This document shows positions 7,595 through 13,462 of a DNA stretch of 19,834 bases, in pieces. Numbering within the stretch: position 1 is the first letter of the stretch; each line of letters starts with the position of its first letter. The notes under the pieces are model-generated. The model made no database searches, was not told the DNA's origin, and worked only from the letters and a program-made list of their open reading frames with translations. The DNA is from an uncultured Methanomassiliicoccus sp. (GTDB taxonomy: Archaea > Thermoplasmatota > Thermoplasmata > Methanomassiliicoccales > Methanomassiliicoccaceae), in assembly GCA_905202485.1 (NCBI GenBank), contig CAJKRY010000018.1, positions 1 to 19,834 on the forward strand. The letters run 5' to 3'. A program made the position numbers and the translations under genes.

Positions 7595-7911
7595 TTATTT
7601 CTTGCAAAATTTACTGTTCATCAATGGAATGCCTATCAGCATCGGCAAGAATGATATGATTGCTGCATAGATCGGATCAAGAAATCCAATGTCGTAAAGA
7701 TAAAAAGTTATTGCAAGCAGTATGCCAATTGAAGATACCGTTAAACCAGATGTGCGCAGCAGTCTCTTTTCATTATACATGCTGCGTTGTTCCTCGCTTG
7801 CAGTATTGATCCAGCAAGCAAGTCTTTTCCATATCCAAGTGTCAGTATGATACCGCCGATGAGTAATGGGACTGCACCAAATGCCAGTATAAACCAGAAA
7901 ACAATGGACAT
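7595..7911 (-). pseudogene. frameshifted DUF3784-like membrane protein
   Basis: Two overlapping frames together make one small membrane protein. From ATG 7911 the first frame gives a membrane helix (IVFWFILAFGAVPLLIGGII) and GYGKDLLAG, then runs out of homology and stops at 7741-7743. The second frame resumes with INTASEEQRSMYNEKRLLRT and two more hydrophobic helices (VSSIGILLAITFYLYDIG; AAIISFLPMLIGIPLM), stopping at 7595. The joined order, helix then LLAG-NTASEEQ--YNEKRL, is the DUF3784 pattern. One base appears to be missing near 7804-7815. The intact protein would be about 105 residues. The start lies 6 bases after the fic stop, so the two were presumably co-transcribed. A sequencing error is the simplest alternative to real decay. 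Confidence 0.7.
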
Positions 7912-7917
7912 GAATTA

Positions 7918-9222
7918 TCAGCCTTTGGATGAGCAAATATCATTCTTATGTTTTGCATAGCGGTACAGCACGCGGTGCACGTCACAGCAGTCCTTCTCAA
8001 GAATTCCCAGAGACACCAGCTTGCTGATGTCGTTCCTCGCAGTGTTCATCGACACTTGGTATTTGCTGGATAATGAATAAACAGACATCAGCTCGTTGGA
8101 GCGCATCATGTCCGACACGATCGCCTTCTGACGGATATTTAAATCTAACTCGGTAATCTTGTCAACCGCTGCATTCTGTTCTTTCAGCTTTCTATTGAGG
8201 TAGCTGATGAATGTCTCTAATGCTTCATCAAGCATGTGCAGATTGTAGCTGATGAAATACGTGATGTCATTGCTGTCTGTTTCTGAGAGCAGGTACGCTT
8301 TGTCGTACTTTCCGCGGTGATCCTTTATTGATCTGGACAGCGAGAGATACTCCATAATCTTGTATCCCTTTTTCATTGTATACCAATAAAAAAGAGCACG
8401 CGAGACACGTCCGTTTCCGTCTTGGAAAGGATGTATGTATGCAACGGCAAAATGAATGATAATCCCTTTAACAATGGGATGAACGAACGGCTCATCTTCA
8501 TTTACAAATTTACAGAGGGCTTTGATCATCGGAGATATCCTGCTGTGCTCGACCGGTTCGTAAAAAATCTCTCCAGTCAGAGCATCCGCCACTGCGATAC
8601 TGTCATCGCTTCTGAATTTCCCGACATACTCATTTTCAAGGGTTTCTGCAGTTACGATTCTATGAATGCTCTTGATCAATTCCGGTGAAAGAGGTTCGTC
8701 AGTCTGAGTCTTGATGAATTTCATTGCATTGTAATTGTTCAAAATCATCTGCTCTGACTTATTTTTCGGATGCTTGTTTTCACGCAGCATCGTTTTAGCA
8801 GCTTTTGTTGTTGTAGCAGCACCTTCAATCTGGCTGGATGCAATAGATTCTTCCATGACAGAGCCGACAGAATAAACCACACGCCTTTTTTCATCAATCA
8901 GATTCAACGGTGCAAAATTTGAAGATGATCTGACATCAATCTTTTGAAGCTCGTAAAGAAATCTTTCTGGAAGATTGTATTTTATGCCTAAACCCGCAAG
9001 ATCGATTTTCCGAGCTGTGTTATTTCTTGACAGTTTCATCGCTGCCCAGATCAATTGCGGATCTATCTTGCCTGTATCCCGGTATCTGATATCATCCCAG
9101 TGAAGATACTCTCCATTGAACTTCTGTGTATATCCGATGACTTCGTCAGACAACAGAGAAAGTTTGCTGTTCTTAGATGAAAGAGCATCTTTGATATCTG
9201 GCAGAATGCAGGGCATTTTCAT
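7918..9222 (-). CDS. Fic-domain protein, class II, with C-terminal winged helix
   Basis: Fic enzymes usually transfer AMP (or another phosphate-containing group) to Ser, Thr or Tyr of target proteins. The catalytic motif is intact: His264 to Arg272 in HPFQDGNGR. An N-terminal inhibitory helix of the S/T-xxx-E-G/N type is present, with Ser129, Glu133 and Gly134 in SSQIEG, defining a class II (self-inhibited) member. Residues about 1-100 form the Fic_N region. The C-terminal 60 residues look like a winged helix (MSVYSLSSKYQVSMNTARND, then SLGILEKD), suggesting DNA binding or autoregulation. The targets are unknown. The transcript appears leaderless: a TATA box at 9243-9252 lies 26 bases from ATG 9222, with a 10-bp inverted repeat immediately upstream. 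Confidence 0.92.
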   Translation of the reverse strand: MKMPCILPDIKDALSSKNSKLSLLSDEVIGYTQKFNGEYLHWDDIRYRDTGKIDPQLIWAAMKLSRNNTARKIDLAGLGIKYNLPERFLYELQKIDVRSSSNFAPLNLIDEKRRVVYSVGSVMEESIASSQIEGAATTTKAAKTMLRENKHPKNKSEQMILNNYNAMKFIKTQTDEPLSPELIKSIHRIVTAETLENEYVGKFRSDDSIAVADALTGEIFYEPVEHSRISPMIKALCKFVNEDEPFVHPIVKGIIIHFAVAYIHPFQDGNGRVSRALFYWYTMKKGYKIMEYLSLSRSIKDHRGKYDKAYLLSETDSNDITYFISYNLHMLDEALETFISYLNRKLKEQNAAVDKITELDLNIRQKAIVSDMMRSNELMSVYSLSSKYQVSMNTARNDISKLVSLGILEKDCCDVHRVLYRYAKHKNDICSSKG

Positions 9223-9242
9223 GCGTGTAAAATGTGTTTCAG

Positions 9243-9290
9243 TTATTATAAACTTACCAATAATCTAAAAATTAGTAAGCTATTGGTAAG
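9243..9290 (-). promoter_or_regulatory. fic promoter with inverted-repeat operator
   Basis: Minus-strand TTTATAATAA (9243-9252) is the TATA box. CTTACCAATA (9253-9262) and TATTGGTAAG (9281-9290) form a perfect 10-bp inverted repeat with an 18-base spacer that abuts the TATA box where TFB would bind. A dimeric regulator bound here should block initiation. The Fic protein's winged helix or the nearby RHH protein are candidate ligands. Confidence 0.6.
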
Positions 9291-9349
9291 TAACATTTCA
9301 AAGAACAGTTATCAGTATCCTATCGTATTTATCAAACATTTCACAGAAG

Positions 9350-9359
9350 TTATAAAAAG
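9350..9359 (+). promoter_or_regulatory. TATA box for the structured RNA gene
   Basis: TTATAAAAAG is a strong archaeal TATA box on the plus strand. It predicts transcription starting at about 9375-9381, exactly where the foldable sequence begins and with no reading frame attached. Confidence 0.5.
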
Positions 9360-9373
9360 TAAGAACGCACTAG

Positions 9374-9633
9374 TGGACGATGTAGGAGTTACCGCCCTCT
9401 TGCGAGGACGGGGTTCGTAACGTGAACCATTTGGGTGACTAGCTTAATGCCAGTCTAGGATTGCGACCTTAAAATCATTGACGGTCACAATCGTCCATAA
9501 CGAGATGCGCGGTAGGCAACTCGTGCGAATCACCTCCTACGACAAATCTCTGGTCACGGTAGGATCGGTGGCCAAACTTCTCCTACCGAGTCTGGCTCAG
9601 ACTTACCGCAAAAGGGACCAATGAGTCCCTTTT
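9374..9633 (+). ncRNA. unclassified structured RNA gene, about 255 nt
   Basis: No long open frame fits here, and the sequence is more GC-rich and far more foldable than the flanks. Domain 1 is closed by GTAGGAG (9382-9388) with CTCCTAC (9534-9540). Inside it are hairpins 9392-9411 (CCTC/GAGG, loop TTGC), 9412-9428 (GGTTC/GAACC), 9459-9492 (GATTG-C-GACC with GGTC-A-CAATC) and 9500-9524 (ACGAG/CTCGT plus TGC/GCA). TGGACGAT (9374-9381) can also pair with ATCGTCCA (9490-9497), crossing the closing helix as a pseudoknot. Domain 2 has CGGTAGGA (9557-9564) with TCCTACCG (9581-9588), then AGTCTG/CAGACT (9589-9603). A TATA box sits upstream and a perfect terminator downstream. I searched by eye for RNase P and SRP RNA signatures and found none, so the identity is open. 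It could be a regulatory RNA, or a leader of the RHH gene with an attenuator. Confidence 0.6.
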
Positions 9634-9636
9634 ATT
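9610..9636 (+). terminator. terminator of the structured RNA
   Basis: AAAAGGGAC (9610-9618) and GTCCCTTTT (9625-9633) form a perfect 9-bp stem with a 6-base loop and a T-rich 3' side. Confidence 0.7.
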
Positions 9637-9683
9637 AATTTTCTCTCTTTTTATAAGCCGTTGGTTGAGAAAATAGCAATTTT

Positions 9684-9718
9684 TACCAAACTTATATTTT
9701 GATAAATTAGATACCAAA
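9684..9718 (+). promoter_or_regulatory. RHH-gene promoter flanked by direct repeats
   Basis: TTATATTT (9692-9699) is a TATA box predicting a start near 9722, essentially at the GTG at 9723. The heptamer TACCAAA occurs at 9684-9690 and 9712-9718, one copy on each side of the TATA box. RHH proteins often bind tandem short sites in their own promoter, so autoregulation is plausible. TACCAA also occurs in the fic inverted repeat. Confidence 0.5.
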
Positions 9719-9722
9719 ACAT

Positions 9723-9956
9723 GTGTCTGAAAAGAATCCTAAAACACCGTTTAAGTTGTTAGTCCCAAATGCACTGATGAATCAGATTGATTATTTTGTA
9801 AGCACTGGAGACTATAACAACAGGTCAGAATTTATCGTGAGAGCTGTCAGAGATTACGTTGACAAACTGAATTATGTTCAAGCTATCAATCGTGAATACA
9901 TCATGTTTGAAGATGGAAAAAAGAAGGAAACTTTAACTGATGAAAATAAAGAATGA
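9723..9956 (+). CDS. ribbon-helix-helix (CopG/NikR-N-like) DNA-binding protein
   Basis: A 77-residue RHH protein. The beta strand is FKLLVPNALM, helix one is NQIDYFVSTG and helix two is RSEFIVRAVRDYV, preceded by the usual YNNRSEF turn. The C-terminal 30 residues are charged and lack the NikR ACT domain, so it is a minimal regulator expected to act as a dimer on short repeated sites. GTG 9723 is chosen because the ATG at 9721 is out of frame and because the TATA spacing points to a leaderless start here. No toxin-like partner follows: the next gene is on the opposite strand. The nearest candidate target promoters are its own and that of fic. Confidence 0.85.
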   Translation: MSEKNPKTPFKLLVPNALMNQIDYFVSTGDYNNRSEFIVRAVRDYVDKLNYVQAINREYIMFEDGKKKETLTDENKE

Positions 9957-9990
9957 TTTTAAGACCTGAAGAATCTGAATTTCTGCAGAC

Positions 9991-10515
9991 TCAGATCCTC
10001 ACTTTCTCCAGATTCTCTTTTACTTCTTCAAAATTGTAAGTTTTACAAAGCTGTTCTGCTGCGGCATTCATTTTCTCATCATTGGAGATAACGGCACCTT
10101 CCATCAGGAAAGGAATCAGGCCGTTGTCAAAAGCTGCAAAGTATGTAGACATCACGCAGTACTGCGTAATCATGCCTGCAATCAGGATATTGTCGCAGCC
10201 GCTTTTCTTAATTACATCTGCCAGCTCAGTCTCGCGGAAGCTGTTCATGTGCTGTTTGTAAACTGTGATGTCTGAAGAATCGGTCTCGATTCCCTCGAAG
10301 TACTCGTCCCCTTCCGGCCCCATATCGGGATGGCCGTGGCTGGCACCCAGATACTTAACAAAAATTACCGGTCTGCCCGCTTCTCTGAACATCCTTGCTG
10401 CTTTGTTGATATTCTCAATCTGCCTTTCAAACGGTACGCCGACTGAGAATTTTTTCTGTACATCTACTACTACCAAAGCAAGTCTGCGCTCGTTTTTGTC
10501 AGGGACATCTATCAT
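9991..10515 (-). CDS. isochorismatase-fold cysteine hydrolase
   Basis: A 174-residue single-domain protein of the isochorismatase/nicotinamidase-like superfamily. The Asp-Lys-Cys triad is visible: Asp18 in LVVVDVQ, Lys87 in VYKQHMNSF and Cys120 in AGMITQYCVMST, where the residues just before Cys usually include the cis-peptide. Members hydrolyse amides or enol ethers such as nicotinamide, isochorismate or N-carbamoyl compounds. The nicotinamidase metal site is not obvious, so I leave the substrate open. The protein is expected to be cytosolic. It converges with the RHH gene (stops 34 bases apart) and diverges from the HEAT-like gene. No clear TATA box is seen upstream of it. Confidence 0.88.
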   Translation of the reverse strand: MIDVPDKNERRLALVVVDVQKKFSVGVPFERQIENINKAARMFREAGRPVIFVKYLGASHGHPDMGPEGDEYFEGIETDSSDITVYKQHMNSFRETELADVIKKSGCDNILIAGMITQYCVMSTYFAAFDNGLIPFLMEGAVISNDEKMNAAAEQLCKTYNFEEVKENLEKVRI

Positions 10516-10604
10516 TCAAGTCCGAAGCAGCATTCCAGCCTAAAACATTGCGCTGATTACGTATGATCGCAGAAAATCAATTTTTGATACAAGTCAGATT
10601 CATA

Positions 10605-10612
10605 TCTATATT
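10605..10612 (+). promoter_or_regulatory. TATA box for the HEAT-like gene
   Basis: TCTATATT is centred near 10608, predicting a start at about 10635, only a few bases before ATG 10639, so the mRNA would be nearly leaderless. Confidence 0.4.
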
Positions 10613-10638
10613 AGCTCATGACGTCTCTAAGGAACTAA

Positions 10639-11091
10639 ATGTCCGGCATAGAGAAACAAATCGCACTGCTGTATTCAAAAAACAGTAATGAAGCATACGA
10701 AGCTTTGAAAGAACTTCAGAAAATGAGTTTCCAATCAGACGAAGTCTATGCACATCTGGATGAGTTCATCTCCATGCTTGACAGTGAGAACTCATACCTC
10801 CGCAGCAGAGGCCTGACTCTGATCTCTGCTAATGCTAAATGGGACTGTAATAATAAAATCAATACTGTCATTGACAGCTATCTGCAGCACATCACCGATG
10901 CAAAGCCGATCACAGCAAGATGCTGCATCAAGTCTCTCAGTGAATTAGCTGAACACAAACCCGAATTGAAAAATAAAATAATTTCTGCTCTGCAGAATGC
11001 AGACTTGTCAGCGTACAAAGACAGCATGCAGCCGCTGATCCGCAGAGATATCGATGAAGTTTTAGCAGACTTAGGCTGTAAGGAAAAATAA
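10639..11091 (+). CDS. small HEAT-like alpha-helical repeat protein
   Basis: A 150-residue, all-helical, soluble protein. Paired helices of about 35-40 residues repeat: IEKQIALLYSKNSNEAYEAL with KELQKMSFQSDEVYAHLDEF, then ISMLDSENSYLRSRGLTLIS, then ARCCIKSLSELAEHKPELKN with KIISALQNAD. SYLRSRGLTLI and TARCCIKSLSEL are typical HEAT second-helix patterns. Such proteins serve as binding scaffolds. The partner is unknown and no catalytic residues stand out. Similar small HEAT-like proteins occur widely in bacteria and archaea without assigned function. The gene is followed directly by a bidirectional terminator shared with mptA. Confidence 0.75.
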   Translation: MSGIEKQIALLYSKNSNEAYEALKELQKMSFQSDEVYAHLDEFISMLDSENSYLRSRGLTLISANAKWDCNNKINTVIDSYLQHITDAKPITARCCIKSLSELAEHKPELKNKIISALQNADLSAYKDSMQPLIRRDIDEVLADLGCKEK

Positions 11092-11114
11092 GGCAGCCAG
11101 AGCTGCTTATTTTT
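11084..11114. terminator. bidirectional terminator between convergent genes
   Basis: AGGCAGC (11091-11097) pairs with GCTGCTT (11102-11108) around a 4-base loop. On the plus strand TTATTTTTG follows (HEAT-like gene); on the minus strand TTATTTTTCC follows (mptA). The stem overlaps both stop codons. Confidence 0.65.
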
Positions 11115-12006
11115 GTCTTAGCTCTCCGAGAGTGGCAGTGCGCTCGGCGAAGGCATTGTGCTTGTGAATTGATTCTTCGCTTTCACTTCTTACTGTCAAT
11201 CTGACGGAATCGGGAAGATTGGTGTACTTCTCAACGACTTTCAAGAGAATTGTGCGTACAACATCTTCTACGAACTTGGGGTTCTGGTGAGCCCGGAGGA
11301 CTACCGCCGCTTCATCGTCTCTTTTGAGAAGTTCATGGGTAGAGGAGGAGAATGAGCTCTCCAGAAGGTCTATCATTTCATCAGCTTCAACATCGCATTC
11401 TTCAGGAGTCTCCACAATCAAGGTGGCAACGTTCCTCTGGTTATGGGTGATGACTGGCAGATCATCAGCGAATACGATGGAGCCTTTGTGAAGCTCCCTC
11501 ACAGTTTCCATGGCGCAGGGGCAGGCGGTCATACCGACAACTTCGACGCCGATGGTTTTCTTCAGTGGTTCTGAACCCTCGCTCACAGACTTGGCAAGTA
11601 TCTTAAAAGTCTCAAGCGTCTTTTTGCCGCTGGGTCCGGGACGTTCTGTAAAGTATTCCGCCGACATGTTGACTTCGGCATATGTGGCATACTCATGTTT
11701 CTGCCTCAGCTTGTGACAGATATCAGCAGCTACCACTTCGATTCCCTGAGCGGGAGTCTCAAGAGTAGAGTTGATGACTTCATTAATGGCTTCCAGATTG
11801 CGGGAAAGGTGAGATCCTTTTTGAGTAGGAGGTAGATCTACGAATACATCAATGTTGCAGAATAGTGTTGTAACCCTTCCTGTTCTGGCTACCTTAATGG
11901 GCTTTCTGACATTGGTAACACCTACTCTTGTCAGAAGGTAACTGCCATCAAGCCTGCGGTTCTGAACGTCGCTTTTAATGTTAACCACCTTTACAGCATG
12001 TCGCAT
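11107..12006 (-). CDS. mptA: GTP cyclohydrolase, archaeal MptA type (type IB fold)
   Basis: MptA carries out the first step of methanopterin biosynthesis, converting GTP to 7,8-dihydroneopterin 2',3'-cyclic phosphate. It belongs to the metal-dependent GCYH-IB (FolE2) family. The 299-residue length fits. Visible landmarks are KGSHLSRNLEAINEVI (His66), the Cys of TACPCAMETV (Cys162/Cys164), ITHNQRN (His188) and the C-terminal NPKFVEDVVRTILLKV with HKHNAFAE. The second Cys and the SHLSR and THNQR motifs correspond to metal- and substrate-binding positions in the family. Presence of this gene supports an archaeal, probably methanogenic, host. ATG 12006 is the only sensible start. An inverted repeat lies just upstream, next to the TATA-like sequence. 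Confidence 0.95.
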   Translation of the reverse strand: MRHAVKVVNIKSDVQNRRLDGSYLLTRVGVTNVRKPIKVARTGRVTTLFCNIDVFVDLPPTQKGSHLSRNLEAINEVINSTLETPAQGIEVVAADICHKLRQKHEYATYAEVNMSAEYFTERPGPSGKKTLETFKILAKSVSEGSEPLKKTIGVEVVGMTACPCAMETVRELHKGSIVFADDLPVITHNQRNVATLIVETPEECDVEADEMIDLLESSFSSSTHELLKRDDEAAVVLRAHQNPKFVEDVVRTILLKVVEKYTNLPDSVRLTVRSESEESIHKHNAFAERTATLGELRQK

Positions 12007-12014
12007 AGTCTCGG

Positions 12015-12050
12015 TATCTATATATTATGCGTACCTACGCATTTAGACTG
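12015..12050 (-). promoter_or_regulatory. mptA promoter region with inverted repeat
   Basis: ATGCGT (12027-12032) and ACGCAT (12037-12042) form a perfect inverted repeat with an ACCT spacer, partly overlapping a TATA-like stretch (about 12017-12029). The TATA is a little closer to ATG 12006 than usual, so the exact start of transcription is uncertain. Confidence 0.4.
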
Positions 12051-12054
12051 TAGG

Positions 12055-13146
12055 TTACTTTATCTTGATAAGCCGGTAATCTCTTTCACCCAGTCCCAAA
12101 TATTCAGCATATTCCAGCTGCCTCTGCCAGTTAGCGTCGGAAAGACAGCTGATATTATCTTCAGCTTTCTTTTTCTGTGTAATGAAGTATTTTGATGAAT
12201 TTACCAAGTCAGCCGCGGCCTGGTCTATCGAGACAATGTCTTTTGATGCCAGAATGCCGACGTTGGGCATCACCGGCGCGCCGCTGAAGCCGTAACAGTC
12301 GCAGAGCGGCGTGACATCCATGATGAATGTCATGTAGCCGGCTTTGTTCTTCTTTGACTTGAGGATTCCGTAGCAGTATTCGACAATTCTTTCCTGTAAA
12401 TCCTCATAGCCTGTCTCCGCCCCTGCTGAAATGGCTTCGTAAGGGCATGTCAGGAAACACTCTCCGCAGCCTAAGCATAAATCTGGATTGATGAACGCCC
12501 TGCCTGAAGACACTTTAATCGCTGAAGATAAACAGACTTCCTCGCAGCTCTTGCAGCCTCTGCATGATGCCTGATTTACGTATGGTCTGACAGAATGATG
12601 CATCTGCAGCTTGCCGTGCCTTGAACCCAAGCCCATGCCGACATTCTTCATTGCTCCGCCGAATCCCGTCAGGCCGTGGCCTTTGAAATGCGATACCACG
12701 ATCATCGAATTGGCGTGTGCAACGGCAGAACCGTAGCGGATTGTCTTACAGTGCTTGAGATTTACTTCCACTTCTGTATCATCTGTTCCTAACAGACCAT
12801 CGGCAATAACCACCGGCGCGTTTACAACCGGATACGTGAAACCATGTCTGGCCGCGATATTCAGGTGATCCACGGCATTAGTTCTCATTCCCCTGTAGAG
12901 CGTGTTGCAGTCTGTGAGAAAGGGATTTCCTCCCTTCTTGGCGATGTTGTCTACAACTACCGACACCAACTCAGCTCTGAGAAAAGCAGAGTTGCCCTCC
13001 TCGCCGAAGTGAGTCTTTACCGCCACTAAGTCTCCCTTGGAAAAAGTCTCTCCCAGCTCTGCCGCTTTGAACAGCTTGCTTATCTTTCTGGGAACGCTGT
13101 CTGAAGGCTTTGAAGCATGAAAATCGGCGAAGTAGACATCCGACAT
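12055..13146 (-). CDS. DUF362-family protein with two 4Fe-4S ferredoxin motifs
   Basis: A 363-residue protein. The DUF362 domain (residues about 5-190) has GDLVAVKTHFGEEGN, LTDCNTLYRGMR and VVSHFKGHGLTGFGGAMKNV, the family's usual blocks. A two-cluster ferredoxin segment is inserted: Cys195, Cys198, Cys201 and Cys205 (CRGCKSCEEVC), and Cys224, Cys227, Cys230 and Cys234 (CLGCGECFLTCP). The C-terminal part resumes with FIMDVTPLCDCYGFSGAPVM and PNVGILASKDIVSIDQAAAD. These proteins are cytosolic iron-sulfur proteins of unresolved function, thought to carry electrons. The gene follows a debris region, and only a weak TATA-like sequence is visible upstream. Confidence 0.9.
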   Translation of the reverse strand: MSDVYFADFHASKPSDSVPRKISKLFKAAELGETFSKGDLVAVKTHFGEEGNSAFLRAELVSVVVDNIAKKGGNPFLTDCNTLYRGMRTNAVDHLNIAARHGFTYPVVNAPVVIADGLLGTDDTEVEVNLKHCKTIRYGSAVAHANSMIVVSHFKGHGLTGFGGAMKNVGMGLGSRHGKLQMHHSVRPYVNQASCRGCKSCEEVCLSSAIKVSSGRAFINPDLCLGCGECFLTCPYEAISAGAETGYEDLQERIVEYCYGILKSKKNKAGYMTFIMDVTPLCDCYGFSGAPVMPNVGILASKDIVSIDQAAADLVNSSKYFITQKKKAEDNISCLSDANWQRQLEYAEYLGLGERDYRLIKIK

Positions 13147-13231
13147 ATCTGCCGTCTGAATGCGCGGGGGTGATTAAACTTGCTCCCTGTATGATGCGGT
13201 TCTGAACTACACGGAAGTATACAACCCAGAG

Positions 13232-13248
13232 AGACTCCATCGGAGTCT
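13232..13248. repeat. short perfect hairpin downstream of the tnpB remnant
   Basis: AGACTCC (13232-13238) and GGAGTCT (13242-13248) form a 7-bp stem with a 3-base loop. IS200/IS605-type elements carry hairpins at their ends and an omega RNA over the 3' end of tnpB, so this could be a remnant of that end. The link is inferred from position only. Confidence 0.35.
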
Positions 13249-13273
13249 GAATATGATGATGCCTGTGAATTTT

Positions 13274-13345
13274 ACCCCGAGACTTTAAATCAATTGAGGC
13301 AGCATTATGATCGGCATTCACGGCGGCTCCTGACAAAACACACCA
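13274..13345 (-). pseudogene. tnpB (IS200/IS605-type) C-terminal remnant
   Basis: About 24 codons on the minus strand read WCVLSGAAVNADHNAAS and continue IDLKSRGK. TnpB proteins end with a zinc finger whose second half is CxxCG followed by a few residues and then NADxNAA-NI. Here the second Cys of the pair is Ser (CVLSG). Upstream the first Cys pair, the RuvC motifs and everything else are missing, and the frame runs on without a stop into the DUF362 region. This is the debris of a transposon nuclease gene, not a working one. The match is short but its motif is characteristic. Confidence 0.5.
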
Positions 13346-13355
13346 TTGATGAAGA

Positions 13356-13445
13356 GTTAAAGTTGGGCAGTTGTTTTTGAAACTAGACTGCTTCATCAGG
13401 TTAGAAAAGCTGAAGAAATCTATGCTTGAAGAGATGTTTGTTTAA
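13356..13445 (+). pseudogene. hsdS (type I restriction specificity subunit) 3'-end remnant
   Basis: The frame reads VKVGQLFLKLDCFI and then RLEKLKKSMLEEMFV before TAA at 13443-13445. Type I specificity subunits typically end with a coiled-coil segment of the form IGxFFxxLD-xI, a few residues, then KLExLKxxKKxMLEKMFV, so this is that tail with about seven residues lost between LD and RLEK. An in-frame TGA lies just before it, and no target-recognition domain remains. The stop is 17 bases before the Fic start, so the Fic gene probably once sat behind hsdS in a restriction operon. Confidence 0.6.
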
Positions 13446-13462
13446 CGGGGAAGGAGATCGTC

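Noticed and set aside
9374..9633. RNase P RNA, SRP RNA or a tRNA in the structured region
   Set aside because: The size would suit the first two, but their signature motifs are absent on both strands. GGTTC with a 7-base loop recalls a T-arm, but there is no acceptor, D or anticodon arm around it.
9723..9956. RHH protein as antitoxin of a toxin-antitoxin pair
   Set aside because: No small co-directional partner gene adjoins it; the neighbour downstream is an opposite-strand hydrolase.
12971..13396. A 141-codon minus-strand open frame across the DUF362 start as one gene
   Set aside because: Only the 13274-13345 part resembles a protein family (TnpB). The rest is an out-of-frame reading of the DUF362 gene.
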